From an uncultured Alphaproteobacteria bacterium (GTDB lineage Bacteria; Pseudomonadota; Alphaproteobacteria; Rhodobacterales; Rhodobacteraceae), in contig CABZEW010000015.1 of NCBI GenBank assembly GCA_902524845.1, positions 1-44,860 of the forward strand: DNA of 44,860 bases, given 5' to 3'. The translations under genes and the position numbers were made by a program. The notes beneath the pieces are model-generated. The model was not told the DNA's origin and searched no databases. It saw only the letters and a program-made list of their open reading frames with translations. Numbering within the stretch: the first letter of the stretch is position 1; each line of letters starts with the position of its first letter. Below, piece by piece: positions 33,192-41,170 of this stretch.

Positions 33192-34550
33192 TCAAATCTT
33201 TAGGGGTTCCAAAGTAGATTTTTTTTCACTCTTAATTTTAATAAATCTAAAAAAAAGAAGGATGGAACAAACTAATAAACCCAGTCCAATGCCGTAATAA
33301 ACTCCTGAGCCAGCCAATGAAGTTTTTTGAGAAAGTAAATATGCAGCAGGGATACCTATAGTCCAATAAGAAAAAAAAGAAATTATGAAGGGTTTCTTTG
33401 TATCTGAGAAGCCTCTCAAGAGTGCAGCGAAAAGTATTTGTCCACTGTCGGCTAAATGGAAAAAACAGCCAACGAAGAGAAAAATTCCTGCATAAAACGC
33501 AACTATATCCACATTTAAATCATTACTATTCAAAAATAAAATGATTATAAAATCACCAAAAAATATTATTAGAAAGGTATTTAGAAGTGCCCACCCAAGG
33601 CCAAGAAAATAGACAGAAGAAGCTGCTTGGTCCAACCTGCTTAACTCATTGGCTCCTATTGTTTTGGCAATAATTACCGTACCGGCTTGAGAGATTCCTA
33701 GGGGTATCATGAAAAAAAGTGCAAATACTGTTATGGAAATACCGTGGGCTGCTAATTCTACGTCACCAATCCAACCCATTAAAATAGAGGCAAATGAAAA
33801 CATTCCACTTTCGGCCATAATTGTCAAACATATCGGCCAACCGAGCTTAAAAAGATTTTTAAAAATTTCGGCATCGAAAACAAAAAAATCTTTAAAGATT
33901 CGCTTTTTTTTCAAATCAGAAAGATGAATGTAAAAAAACCCAGAGAGCATCATGCAAATACTGGTTAAAAGTGAAGAGCACGCGACGCCAGTAATCCCTA
34001 ATTCCGGGAATCCAAAGTTGCCAAAGATAAATAGATAATTAAATATGAAGTTCGCAATTAAGCCCAAGATAGAAATGAAAAGAACAACTTGCTGCTTTTT
34101 TACGGATATCAAAAATGCCTTTATTACATATGTGAGTAGTAAAAATGGCATCATCCACTGAACTATTTGAATATATTCAGATACTATTTCAACAATGTAT
34201 TCATCCTGTTCTAAAAATGTAAGAAATGCTGAAGTGTTGCTCACTAAAGCCAAACCAAACAGGGAAAAGCCAAAAACTAACCATAGACCCATTCTGAAAT
34301 TAATTCTAAGTGCTTCTGTATCTTCCTTGCCAAAAGCTCTTGATACATTTGTAATAACAGCTAGTGAAAAGCCAGTGAGAGTTATATAAATAAAGAAAAG
34401 GCATGTGTGCCCTAGTGTTAAGGCAGCTAATTCACTCGTCCCATACCAACCAATCATCGCAACGTCGGTTAGTCCCAAGCCTAACTGAGCTATTTGTGCG
34501 ATTATTAATGGTAAAGAAAGCTTAAAAGTTGATAGTAGATGTTCTCTCAA
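33192..34550 (-). CDS. MATE family efflux transporter (NorM-like)
   Basis: A 452-residue inner-membrane protein with about 12 helices in two homologous halves. The opening LSLPLIIAQIAQLGLGLTDVAMIG and the second-half LGWPICLTIMAESGMFSFASILMG are the MATE repeats, which swap a cation for drugs or metabolites. The last 15 residues are a charged tail. It is a single-standing gene, 85 bases upstream of the cyclase start. The exported compound is unknown. Confidence 0.9.
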   Translation of the reverse strand: MREHLLSTFKLSLPLIIAQIAQLGLGLTDVAMIGWYGTSELAALTLGHTCLFFIYITLTGFSLAVITNVSRAFGKEDTEALRINFRMGLWLVFGFSLFGLALVSNTSAFLTFLEQDEYIVEIVSEYIQIVQWMMPFLLLTYVIKAFLISVKKQQVVLFISILGLIANFIFNYLFIFGNFGFPELGITGVACSSLLTSICMMLSGFFYIHLSDLKKKRIFKDFFVFDAEIFKNLFKLGWPICLTIMAESGMFSFASILMGWIGDVELAAHGISITVFALFFMIPLGISQAGTVIIAKTIGANELSRLDQAASSVYFLGLGWALLNTFLIIFFGDFIIILFLNSNDLNVDIVAFYAGIFLFVGCFFHLADSGQILFAALLRGFSDTKKPFIISFFSYWTIGIPAAYLLSQKTSLAGSGVYYGIGLGLLVCSILLFFRFIKIKSEKKSTLEPLKI

Positions 34551-34592
34551 TTGCGTATCACAATTGTATTATAAAATTGATTAAAAAATGAC

Positions 34593-34889
34593 CTACTCTG
34601 CCGCCTCGACATACCTGAATTCACGAATAGCTGCCCCATCCAAAACTCTCAATGCTTCTTGGTAACCATCGCTATTATAGCCATTTTCTGCATGTACTAA
34701 GCTTTCCCACTCAATGACAACTGTTCGCGTTTTTTGCCCACTTTCTTTTGTCATAACAGGAATTCCTCTGGCAAGAAACTTGCCCCCAGCTCCTTTAATT
34801 GCTGGGCCAGCCAGAGCCGCATACTTCGCCAACTTTTCATTGTCAGAGATTGATTTATAGATACCTACTTGATAGATTTTTTTTGACAT
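34593..34889 (-). CDS. DUF1330 family protein
   Basis: A 98-residue cytosolic protein with the ferredoxin-like alpha/beta-barrel pattern of DUF1330: a YQVGIYKSI strand, then GGKFLARG, RTVVIEWES and YQEALRV before AAIREFRYVEA. The function of the family is unknown; related dimeric barrels bind small hydrophobic molecules. It is divergent from the GAF gene 126 bases away, and 42 bases upstream of the MATE gene on the same strand. Confidence 0.85.
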   Translation of the reverse strand: MSKKIYQVGIYKSISDNEKLAKYAALAGPAIKGAGGKFLARGIPVMTKESGQKTRTVVIEWESLVHAENGYNSDGYQEALRVLDGAAIREFRYVEAAE

Positions 34890-34962
34890 TTTACCCTCTA
34901 AAAATTTTTTGTTAAATTTAAGAACAATATCGGATTTTGTATACTAAAACTTTAAGATAAAG

Positions 34963-35000
34963 TTGAATAAACAGTTTTTTAGTTTACAATATAAACTGTT
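34963..35000 (+). promoter_or_regulatory. Promoter overlapped by nested inverted repeats, upstream of the GAF gene
   Basis: TTGAAT (34963-34968) and TACAAT (34985-34990), with a 16-base spacer, form a good sigma-70 promoter. AGTTTA (34981-34986) and TAAACT (34992-34997) are inverted arms with a 5-base loop sitting right on the -10 box. A second pair, AACAGTTT (34970-34977) and AAACTGTT (34993-35000), shares the right arm. AAAGGAG at about 35003 and the ATG at 35016 follow. This looks like an operator, or a short hairpin in the leader. Confidence 0.5.
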
Positions 35001-35015
35001 ATAAAGGAGAGAATA

Positions 35016-35837
35016 ATGCCAGTAGGATTAGCACCAAGACCCTTAAATGAAGAACAGAGAGCGAAAGCAGTTGTAAAGACTGGTTTGATTGAAAGCCCTA
35101 ATCCAGATTTATTTCAAGTATATTGTGATTTGGCAAAAGATATCACGGGATTCACGGACGCGACTTTCAGCCTTTATGACGGAGAAATGCAGTGCGCTAT
35201 AGCGATGACTGGAAGAGAAACTGAAGAGTGGAAACCTGGTAGTAAAAACTTACGTACAGAGCACAATATTTGCTCGTTCGTTTTGCTGGACACTGAACCA
35301 TTATTAATGCATGATATATCTAAAGACCCTGTTTGGAAGTCGCATCCAAAGGCCGAATCTTGGGGGTACGCTGGATTTCCTGTAGTCAACAAAGACAATT
35401 ATGCGCTAGGAACACTCTGTATGTTCGATAGAAGTGGGCCAAGATCGTTAAACGAGGGTCAAGTCCAGCTTGTGAAAAAAATTAGTAGTAGTATTGCTCA
35501 CCTGTTAGATGTAAAAACTGAACAGAAGCAAATGACATCGCAAAACATGCTAGAAGCGATTACAAAGTTCAAGAAGTACAACGAATCTTTAAGCATTGAC
35601 GATTTTGAATGTTTTGTGTCGTTATCAGCTGGACTGAAACAAGCTGATTCTAAAATAGCAGTTCTTGCAGAGGCTGGCCTTTGTGAACTAAATGCTTCAG
35701 GAGATATTAAAATTACAGCTGAAGGTATTGAGTTACAGAGGAAAATGCGGCTTGAGGCAAGACTGATGAAAAAAGTGAAAATAACTGGTGATGATGCGAG
35801 CGTAATGATAGACGAAATGATGAAGGAGTTACACTAG
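35016..35837 (+). CDS. GAF domain protein
   Basis: A 273-residue soluble protein. A GAF domain spans about 25-170 (FQVYCDLAKDITGF, SLYDGEMQCAIA, HNICSFVLLDTEPLLMHD, GYAGFPVVNKDNYALGTLCM), similar to those that precede cyclase or kinase domains in photoreceptor-like and redox sensors. No output domain follows, only about 95 helical, charged residues. C87 lies in NICSFVL. It probably binds a small ligand and signals through a partner. A strong AAGGAGAG ribosome site supports the ATG. It is followed after four bases by an unknown small gene. Confidence 0.8.
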   Translation: MPVGLAPRPLNEEQRAKAVVKTGLIESPNPDLFQVYCDLAKDITGFTDATFSLYDGEMQCAIAMTGRETEEWKPGSKNLRTEHNICSFVLLDTEPLLMHDISKDPVWKSHPKAESWGYAGFPVVNKDNYALGTLCMFDRSGPRSLNEGQVQLVKKISSSIAHLLDVKTEQKQMTSQNMLEAITKFKKYNESLSIDDFECFVSLSAGLKQADSKIAVLAEAGLCELNASGDIKITAEGIELQRKMRLEARLMKKVKITGDDASVMIDEMMKELH

Positions 35838-35841
35838 AACA

Positions 35842-36162
35842 ATGTATGCAAAAGTATACAATTTAAAGTTTCCTGGCCTCAGCGAAGCAAAGGTTGCTGC
35901 TACTTTTTGCTCTGAAAACCTCGGAAAAAAAATAGTAGCGTTCAATATTAGATCATTGAATATTTCGATCGGTCAATGTGGAAGTGTTTCTATATCACTA
36001 AAGTTTGAAACTGGAGGCGATTTAAAAAAATTTGAAGAGCATTCGACAGGTTTTTTTAGTGAGCTTAAGGATACCTTTGTTTACAAGGAGACCAATTTTT
36101 CTGGAATTTTCGTTTATAATTATGACTCGGAAATTACATCTACCGAGCTTTCAGTTAACTAA
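35842..36162 (+). CDS. Unknown 106-residue protein after the GAF gene
   Basis: I do not recognise a family. The sequence alternates short strands and helices (YAKVYNLKFPG, CSENLGKKIVAFNIRSLNI, GSVSISLKFETGG, KFEEHSTGFFSELKD), compatible with a small ferredoxin-like alpha/beta barrel. There is no signal peptide or membrane segment. It starts four bases after the GAF gene stop, with GGAG about 13 bases upstream, so coupling is likely and a role with the GAF protein is plausible. Confidence 0.6.
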   Translation: MYAKVYNLKFPGLSEAKVAATFCSENLGKKIVAFNIRSLNISIGQCGSVSISLKFETGGDLKKFEEHSTGFFSELKDTFVYKETNFSGIFVYNYDSEITSTELSVN

Positions 36163-36191
36163 ATGCGCTCATTATAATCTTTGGGTTAACT

Positions 36192-37733
36192 ATGGAAGAG
36201 ATAAAAAAGCTTGCTCAAGTCCATAAAATTTTAGATTTTCACGTAAAAAAAAATCCAGACAATGTGTCTCTATCGATAGATAGGATAAGGTATTCAAACT
36301 CTGACATATTATCAAAAGTATTATCCTTAGTTGGATTATTAAAAAAAAATAAAGTTACATCTGGCGACCGAATAGCTTTTTTGGCAAAAAATTCTTCTGA
36401 ATTTATAGAGCTAATGTACGCTTCATCCATTCTTGAACTTGTTATGGTTCCAATAAATTTCAGGCTTACGTATGAAGAAGTAAAGTTCATAATACAAGAC
36501 TCTGGCTCAAAAATTATTATTTTTGGTGAGGAATTTAAAGAACTGGTAGAAAAACTTAATGCAGACAAAATTGACTTACAGCTATCATTGGGAATAAGTG
36601 AACTAAGGAATTTATTAAAGTCGAAAAGTCCAGGTGCATTTGATGTATCATTATCTGTAAATAAGGCTACTAAAACCCCACTTTTTCAAATGTATACTTC
36701 TGGAACAACGGGTAATCCCAAAGGCGCTTTGATTTCTCAAAAAGGAATTATGTCTTTAATTGCTAATGGAATGAATAACTTAGGGCCATTCGATCCTAAC
36801 GCTGTTAATCTTGTTTGCATGCCACTGTTTCATATAGCGGGAAGTGCGTGGCTTTTCTTTGGGCTTGCATCAGGATGTGAAAATATTTTACTGGTAGATA
36901 TAAATCCTGAGAAGATTTTGGATATTATTGAGAACTATAATGTAGCAACCACTCTGATGGTTCCAGCTGTAATTCAAATGGTACTTATAGCTGCTGAAAA
37001 AAATAATAAAGTATTTGAAAATGTTAAAAACATTGTTTTTGGTGCGTCACCAATGGCAGTTGATACGTTAAAGCGTGCGCAAAAAATATTTCCGAACTCA
37101 AATTTTACGCATGTCTATGGAATGACTGAAACAACTGGCATGTTTATGTCTTTAGACCCGAGCGAATTAAAAGCAAACAGAAGGCTAGAATCATGTGGAA
37201 AATGTTTCAGCAACTCAGAGATAAAAATAGTTGATGCTCATAATAATGAAGTTCCTGCCAAAACTATCGGGGAGATTATATGCCGTACCGATCAAATTAT
37301 GGATGGCTATTTTAACAGAGAAAAGGCGAATAACGAGGCAATAAAAGATGGCTGGTTTTACACAGGTGATGCTGGGTATCTCGATGAAGAGGGGTATCTG
37401 TTTATCAGAGATCGGATAAAAGATCTAATTATAACAGGTGGAGAAAATGTTTATCCTGCAGAAGTTGAAAATGCATTGATGTTGCAACCTTCCATTATCG
37501 ATTGTGCTGTAATTGGCGTTTCAGATCCCAAGTGGGGAGAAGCCGTTATAGCTCTAGTCATCGTTAATAGCGATAATTTTTCAGAGATAGAGGTTAGGTC
37601 ATCTTTGAGGTCGCAGTTAGCTGGTTTTAAAATACCAAAAACATTTCATGTCGTAGATAGTTTGCCACGAAATGCTGGAGGTAAGATTACAAAACATCTC
37701 TTGCGAGACAAATATGCATATCTTGGGAAATAA
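36192..37733 (+). CDS. Acyl-CoA synthetase / AMP-binding ligase
   Basis: A 513-residue ANL-superfamily enzyme, which activates a carboxylate as an acyl-AMP and then a CoA thioester. Landmarks are the P-loop MYTSGTTGNPKG (about 169-180), the A5 motif YGMTETTG, the A7 motif WFYTGDAGYLDEEGYL, the hinge RDRIKDLIITGGENVYPAEVE, and the catalytic K498 in NAGGKITK. The medium- or long-chain FadD-like group is the best match, but the acid is unknown. The start has no clear ribosome site. The next gene's ATG follows the stop directly (TAAATG). Confidence 0.88.
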   Translation: MEEIKKLAQVHKILDFHVKKNPDNVSLSIDRIRYSNSDILSKVLSLVGLLKKNKVTSGDRIAFLAKNSSEFIELMYASSILELVMVPINFRLTYEEVKFIIQDSGSKIIIFGEEFKELVEKLNADKIDLQLSLGISELRNLLKSKSPGAFDVSLSVNKATKTPLFQMYTSGTTGNPKGALISQKGIMSLIANGMNNLGPFDPNAVNLVCMPLFHIAGSAWLFFGLASGCENILLVDINPEKILDIIENYNVATTLMVPAVIQMVLIAAEKNNKVFENVKNIVFGASPMAVDTLKRAQKIFPNSNFTHVYGMTETTGMFMSLDPSELKANRRLESCGKCFSNSEIKIVDAHNNEVPAKTIGEIICRTDQIMDGYFNREKANNEAIKDGWFYTGDAGYLDEEGYLFIRDRIKDLIITGGENVYPAEVENALMLQPSIIDCAVIGVSDPKWGEAVIALVIVNSDNFSEIEVRSSLRSQLAGFKIPKTFHVVDSLPRNAGGKITKHLLRDKYAYLGK

Positions 37734-39065
37734 ATGCACATAAATTTAGACTCAAATGAAAAAATAAAAGGGTACTATGATAGCCCTTGGCCCGCTGAAT
37801 GTGGCGGTCCTAGAAGACAAAAAATACCTAGATCAACTGGGTTAAATATTAGCAACGGCGAACATTTATCTCAAAAAACAAGGGCGAATGGTGAATGGAA
37901 TGTAATGATGGTTCTAAGAGATCCTGGAGAAGTTTTTTTGATGGGAAACAACCATATTACTTCTACTGAAAAATACGGCTTTTTAGAAAAGATAGATCCT
38001 TATTCTCTAGAATGTATCTCGCGTTCACCTTTTTTACCATCTGGAGGCCATACTTGGTGTGGGGGTGTTGTTGTGCACGAAAATGGCTATCTCTATCTCA
38101 ATAACGGAAATTATTGTTATAAGCTGGATCCAGATTGTAAAGTAGCGGCCTCAAAAAAATTACCACAAAATTCTGCATATAACAGTTTCTTGATCATGAA
38201 AGATGGAAACCTTGTCATGAAAAATATCGAGCATGCAAGGGATGCAAGATCAAAATTCGTTATTTTAGAGCCGGAGTTCCTTAACCAAGTTACAGATGAA
38301 GTTGCCATTGATGAAAATTCGATGGGTAGAATAGCTATGGATATTGATGCACAGGGAACACAGTGGGTATATGTTCCAGGGCGGGATACTTTCTTTAGGT
38401 ACAAATATGAAGACGCAAGCTTGACTCTCGACAAGAGTTGGATGCCAAAATACCGAACGCAGGATTATGAGGAGCAGAGTTTTAGTTGGGACAGCTGCAT
38501 AAGTGATGGTGGGTGTTGGTTTTTAGATAATGGTGACAATAGAGCTAATGTGACAATATTTTCCACAAGACCATTTGGTCAAAACCTTCCGGCTAGAGGG
38601 TCTGTTTTTCAAGGGTTATCATCATCGCCACAAAAATTATTTCGAGTTGATATAAACAATGATAAAAAATTGGAGGTTGTACAGCCTTTTGATAAACAAA
38701 GAGGAAGCATTTTTAGCCCTCCAGCATTTGATCCCATCCATAAAGTTGCAATAGCGTTTGATACAGGAAATGGCTTGTTGGCAGGTTTGAATTACTCAAA
38801 TGATTTGGGGTTTAAAAAACTATGGGAAAAGCCTACCAGAATTTCTATGCAGATGGTAATGTTCAGCGATACTAAAGAGATAGCTGTGAATGACTTTCGA
38901 ACGGGCTATGATAATGTTGTTATTATCGACACTATAACAGGTGAAGAAAAAGGGAGGGTGCCTACAGAGAGTACCACCGCGAATGGTATGTTTCTTTCTC
39001 CTGGTTGGGAAAGAGACATTTTTTACTGTTCAATTGGCGCTATTGCTAGAGCTTTCATAGAATGA
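37734..39065 (+). CDS. Unknown propeller-like protein, coupled to the acyl-CoA synthetase gene
   Basis: A 443-residue protein without signal peptide or membrane helix, so cytosolic. Repeated blade-like strands with GY-YLNNG, MKDGNLVMKN, GTQWVYVPGRDTFFRYK, VAIAFDTGNGLLAGL and NVVIIDTITGEEKGR suggest a six- to eight-bladed propeller. The N-terminal SPWPAECGGPRRQK stretch looks family-specific. I recall similar unnamed proteins in other bacteria but know no function. Its ATG abuts the ligase stop, so the two are made together. It may act on, or bind, the ligase's acyl product. That is inference. Confidence 0.7.
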   Translation: MHINLDSNEKIKGYYDSPWPAECGGPRRQKIPRSTGLNISNGEHLSQKTRANGEWNVMMVLRDPGEVFLMGNNHITSTEKYGFLEKIDPYSLECISRSPFLPSGGHTWCGGVVVHENGYLYLNNGNYCYKLDPDCKVAASKKLPQNSAYNSFLIMKDGNLVMKNIEHARDARSKFVILEPEFLNQVTDEVAIDENSMGRIAMDIDAQGTQWVYVPGRDTFFRYKYEDASLTLDKSWMPKYRTQDYEEQSFSWDSCISDGGCWFLDNGDNRANVTIFSTRPFGQNLPARGSVFQGLSSSPQKLFRVDINNDKKLEVVQPFDKQRGSIFSPPAFDPIHKVAIAFDTGNGLLAGLNYSNDLGFKKLWEKPTRISMQMVMFSDTKEIAVNDFRTGYDNVVIIDTITGEEKGRVPTESTTANGMFLSPGWERDIFYCSIGAIARAFIE

Positions 39066-39097
39066 TATATTGAAAGTAGTAAAAAGAGGAGGTAGTT

Positions 39098-39511
39098 ATG
39101 GAACTTAGTGGAAGGTGCTATTGTGGCGATATCCAATATGAAATCAATGGTGAAGTGCAAGCTAGTTTCCAATGTCACTGTCGGGAGTGCCAGTATATAA
39201 CTGGTGGAAATGCTAATACGGTGATGGTTTTTTCAGAGGATGATTTCCAGTTTACTAAGGGAAAGCCCTCGGTGTTTGCTAGAGGAGATCTAGAAACACC
39301 AGTTAAGAGGTTCTTTTGCGATAAGTGTGGAACTGGTTTTGGAAGCATCAGTCCGTCAAGACCGGGCTCATTTATAGTTAAAGTGGGCACCTTAGATACC
39401 CCTGAGGTATTTTCTCCTGATTTCGCTATATTTACATGCGATATAAAAGACTATCATCACATTCCTGAACATTTAAGTTCCTTTGATAAAAGACCCCCTA
39501 AGAAAAACTAA
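39098..39511 (+). CDS. GFA family protein (glutathione-dependent formaldehyde-activating type)
   Basis: A 137-residue zinc protein of the GFA/DUF636 fold. Zinc ligands are visible as C7 and C9 (GRCYCG), C26, C28 and C31 (QCHCRECQ), and C74 and C77 (FFCDKCGTG). The founding member speeds addition of formaldehyde to glutathione, but many members have unknown roles. Formaldehyde could come from demethylating oxidases or the dioxygenase of this window. The ribosome site AGAGGAGGT is unusually complete for this genome. Confidence 0.85.
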   Translation: MELSGRCYCGDIQYEINGEVQASFQCHCRECQYITGGNANTVMVFSEDDFQFTKGKPSVFARGDLETPVKRFFCDKCGTGFGSISPSRPGSFIVKVGTLDTPEVFSPDFAIFTCDIKDYHHIPEHLSSFDKRPPKKN

Positions 39512-39526
39512 CTTAGAAAATATCAC

Positions 39527-40708
39527 TTGAATGAAAATAACACAGGAAGCTTTGTTCCAGTTCATAGTCTGGGCATAAGTCAAATCGTTGCCTACGGTGC
39601 GATGTTTTATTCCTTTGCACAAATAAAAGTAGAGTTAGCCGAAAAACTAGGTATGTCCCTCGAGACAACTACTATGATAGTCAGTCTGTCTTTGTTTATA
39701 AATGTACTTATTTCAAGTTATGTTGGATATTTAATTGATAAATCTGGAGGTTTAAAAGTTCTCTCCACCGGGCTCTTTATCGGATCAGTAGGGTTTATCT
39801 CTCTGTATTTCGCTGAAGATTTGTTGGGATTTCTATTTTCAATGCTGCTGATAGGAATAAGTTTTAGTTCAGCGTCTTACAACGTAGCTTTCAGCGCGGC
39901 AATTCAATTAGATCACCAAAACTCGCGAAAGAATATTACCATAATCACATTTTATGGTGCTATCGCAAGTTCGATATGTTGGTTGACTATCGGTTTTTTA
40001 CGCAACTATTTCGGTCTGAATTCAATATTTTTGATGCTGTCGTTATCTCTTTTTTTAATTGGTTTATATTTTTTTATAAATTTAAACCTTAAAAAGGAGG
40101 AAAAGAAAAATGAACTTAAAAAACCAATTGAAGATTTTGTTCCTTTAGCATTTTCTAGAAATGAAAAAGTCATAGTTACTATTTTGATGATTTTTGGGTT
40201 TACAGAATATTTAATTTTTTCTACCACTGCGTTATCTTTAATTCAGTTTTTTAACTCAAATTTTAATGATCCCTCAATTGCAATAGTATTAGCAAGTTTA
40301 TATGGACCGTTTCAGCTAGTAGGCCGCTTTTTAGAAATGAAGTTTGCAACGTTTCTAGATGCCCGACTTACAGGCCTAGTAGCTAGCACAATTGTACCTT
40401 TATCGTTAATCATAATACTTATACCTAACCTCTATGTATGTATTATCGCTATGGCTCTTTTCGGCATGGGTCATGGCTTGCTGACTGTAACAGGTGGATA
40501 TGTCCCAAATTTATTCTTTGAGCCGCAAGTCATTGGGAGAGTTAAAGGATACATATGGGCGCCAACTGCGCTGGGGATGGCATGTGCGCCTTTTTTATCA
40601 GGAATATTTCACGAAAATATGAATAATTTGATTATTTTCTTACTAGCTTTGTCTGTATGCCCATTTTTTTCATTGTTCTCTATCTTTAAAATGAAAACAA
40701 GATTTTAA
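39527..40708 (+). CDS. MFS transporter
   Basis: A 393-residue inner-membrane transporter with about 12 helices. YLIDKSGGLKVLS after the second helix is the MFS loop motif. The opening HSLGISQIVAYGAMFYSFAQ is typical of MFS_1 members related to organic-anion carriers. The start is a TTG after 15 bases of gap with no clear ribosome site, and the next in-frame Met (about residue 27) falls inside the first helix. The solute is unknown. A MutT-like gene follows two bases after the stop. Confidence 0.82.
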   Translation: MNENNTGSFVPVHSLGISQIVAYGAMFYSFAQIKVELAEKLGMSLETTTMIVSLSLFINVLISSYVGYLIDKSGGLKVLSTGLFIGSVGFISLYFAEDLLGFLFSMLLIGISFSSASYNVAFSAAIQLDHQNSRKNITIITFYGAIASSICWLTIGFLRNYFGLNSIFLMLSLSLFLIGLYFFINLNLKKEEKKNELKKPIEDFVPLAFSRNEKVIVTILMIFGFTEYLIFSTTALSLIQFFNSNFNDPSIAIVLASLYGPFQLVGRFLEMKFATFLDARLTGLVASTIVPLSLIIILIPNLYVCIIAMALFGMGHGLLTVTGGYVPNLFFEPQVIGRVKGYIWAPTALGMACAPFLSGIFHENMNNLIIFLLALSVCPFFSLFSIFKMKTRF

Positions 40709-40710
40709 AG

Positions 40711-41100
40711 ATGTCTATACATAAAGCGAGCATTGAAGTAGTTGCGGCAGTGATTAAGAAAAATGATTCATTTCTTATTGCAAATAGAAGTTTTGAAGCA
40801 AATTCTTCGGGATTATGGGAATTTCCGGGAGGAAAAGTTGAAGAAAAAGAGAGTTTTGTATCTGCTTTGAAAAGGGAAATTGAAGAAGAACTTTCTCTAA
40901 AAATTCAAGTTGGTGATAAAATTACTTCCATCGACTTAAAAGCCTCAGATAAACATATATCTGTGCATTATTTTTATGCATTGATATTGTCAGGTGAAAT
41001 TACATTAAATGTTCATTCCGAGTTTAAGTGGGTAGAACGTAATCAACTCGGTCGCTTTAAGTACATAGATGGTGATAGATATGTTTTGAAGCATCTTTAG
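40711..41100 (+). CDS. MutT-like Nudix hydrolase
   Basis: A 129-residue Nudix hydrolase, probably cleaning 8-oxo-dGTP or related nucleotides. The Nudix box runs from G41 through E47, R55, E56, E59 and E60 (GGKVEEKESFV, KREIEEELSL), with Ser in place of the last Gly. The WEFPGGK and WVERNQLGRFKYIDGDRYVL stretches are typical of MutT. It begins two bases after the MFS stop, so it may be cotranscribed with it. The true substrate is not certain. Confidence 0.85.
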   Translation: MSIHKASIEVVAAVIKKNDSFLIANRSFEANSSGLWEFPGGKVEEKESFVSALKREIEEELSLKIQVGDKITSIDLKASDKHISVHYFYALILSGEITLNVHSEFKWVERNQLGRFKYIDGDRYVLKHL

Positions 41101-41170
41101 TTATAAATATCAAAAGGGGAAGTGTCCTTATTCATATTCCTAGCATATAATTAAACTGCACTTGAATATT

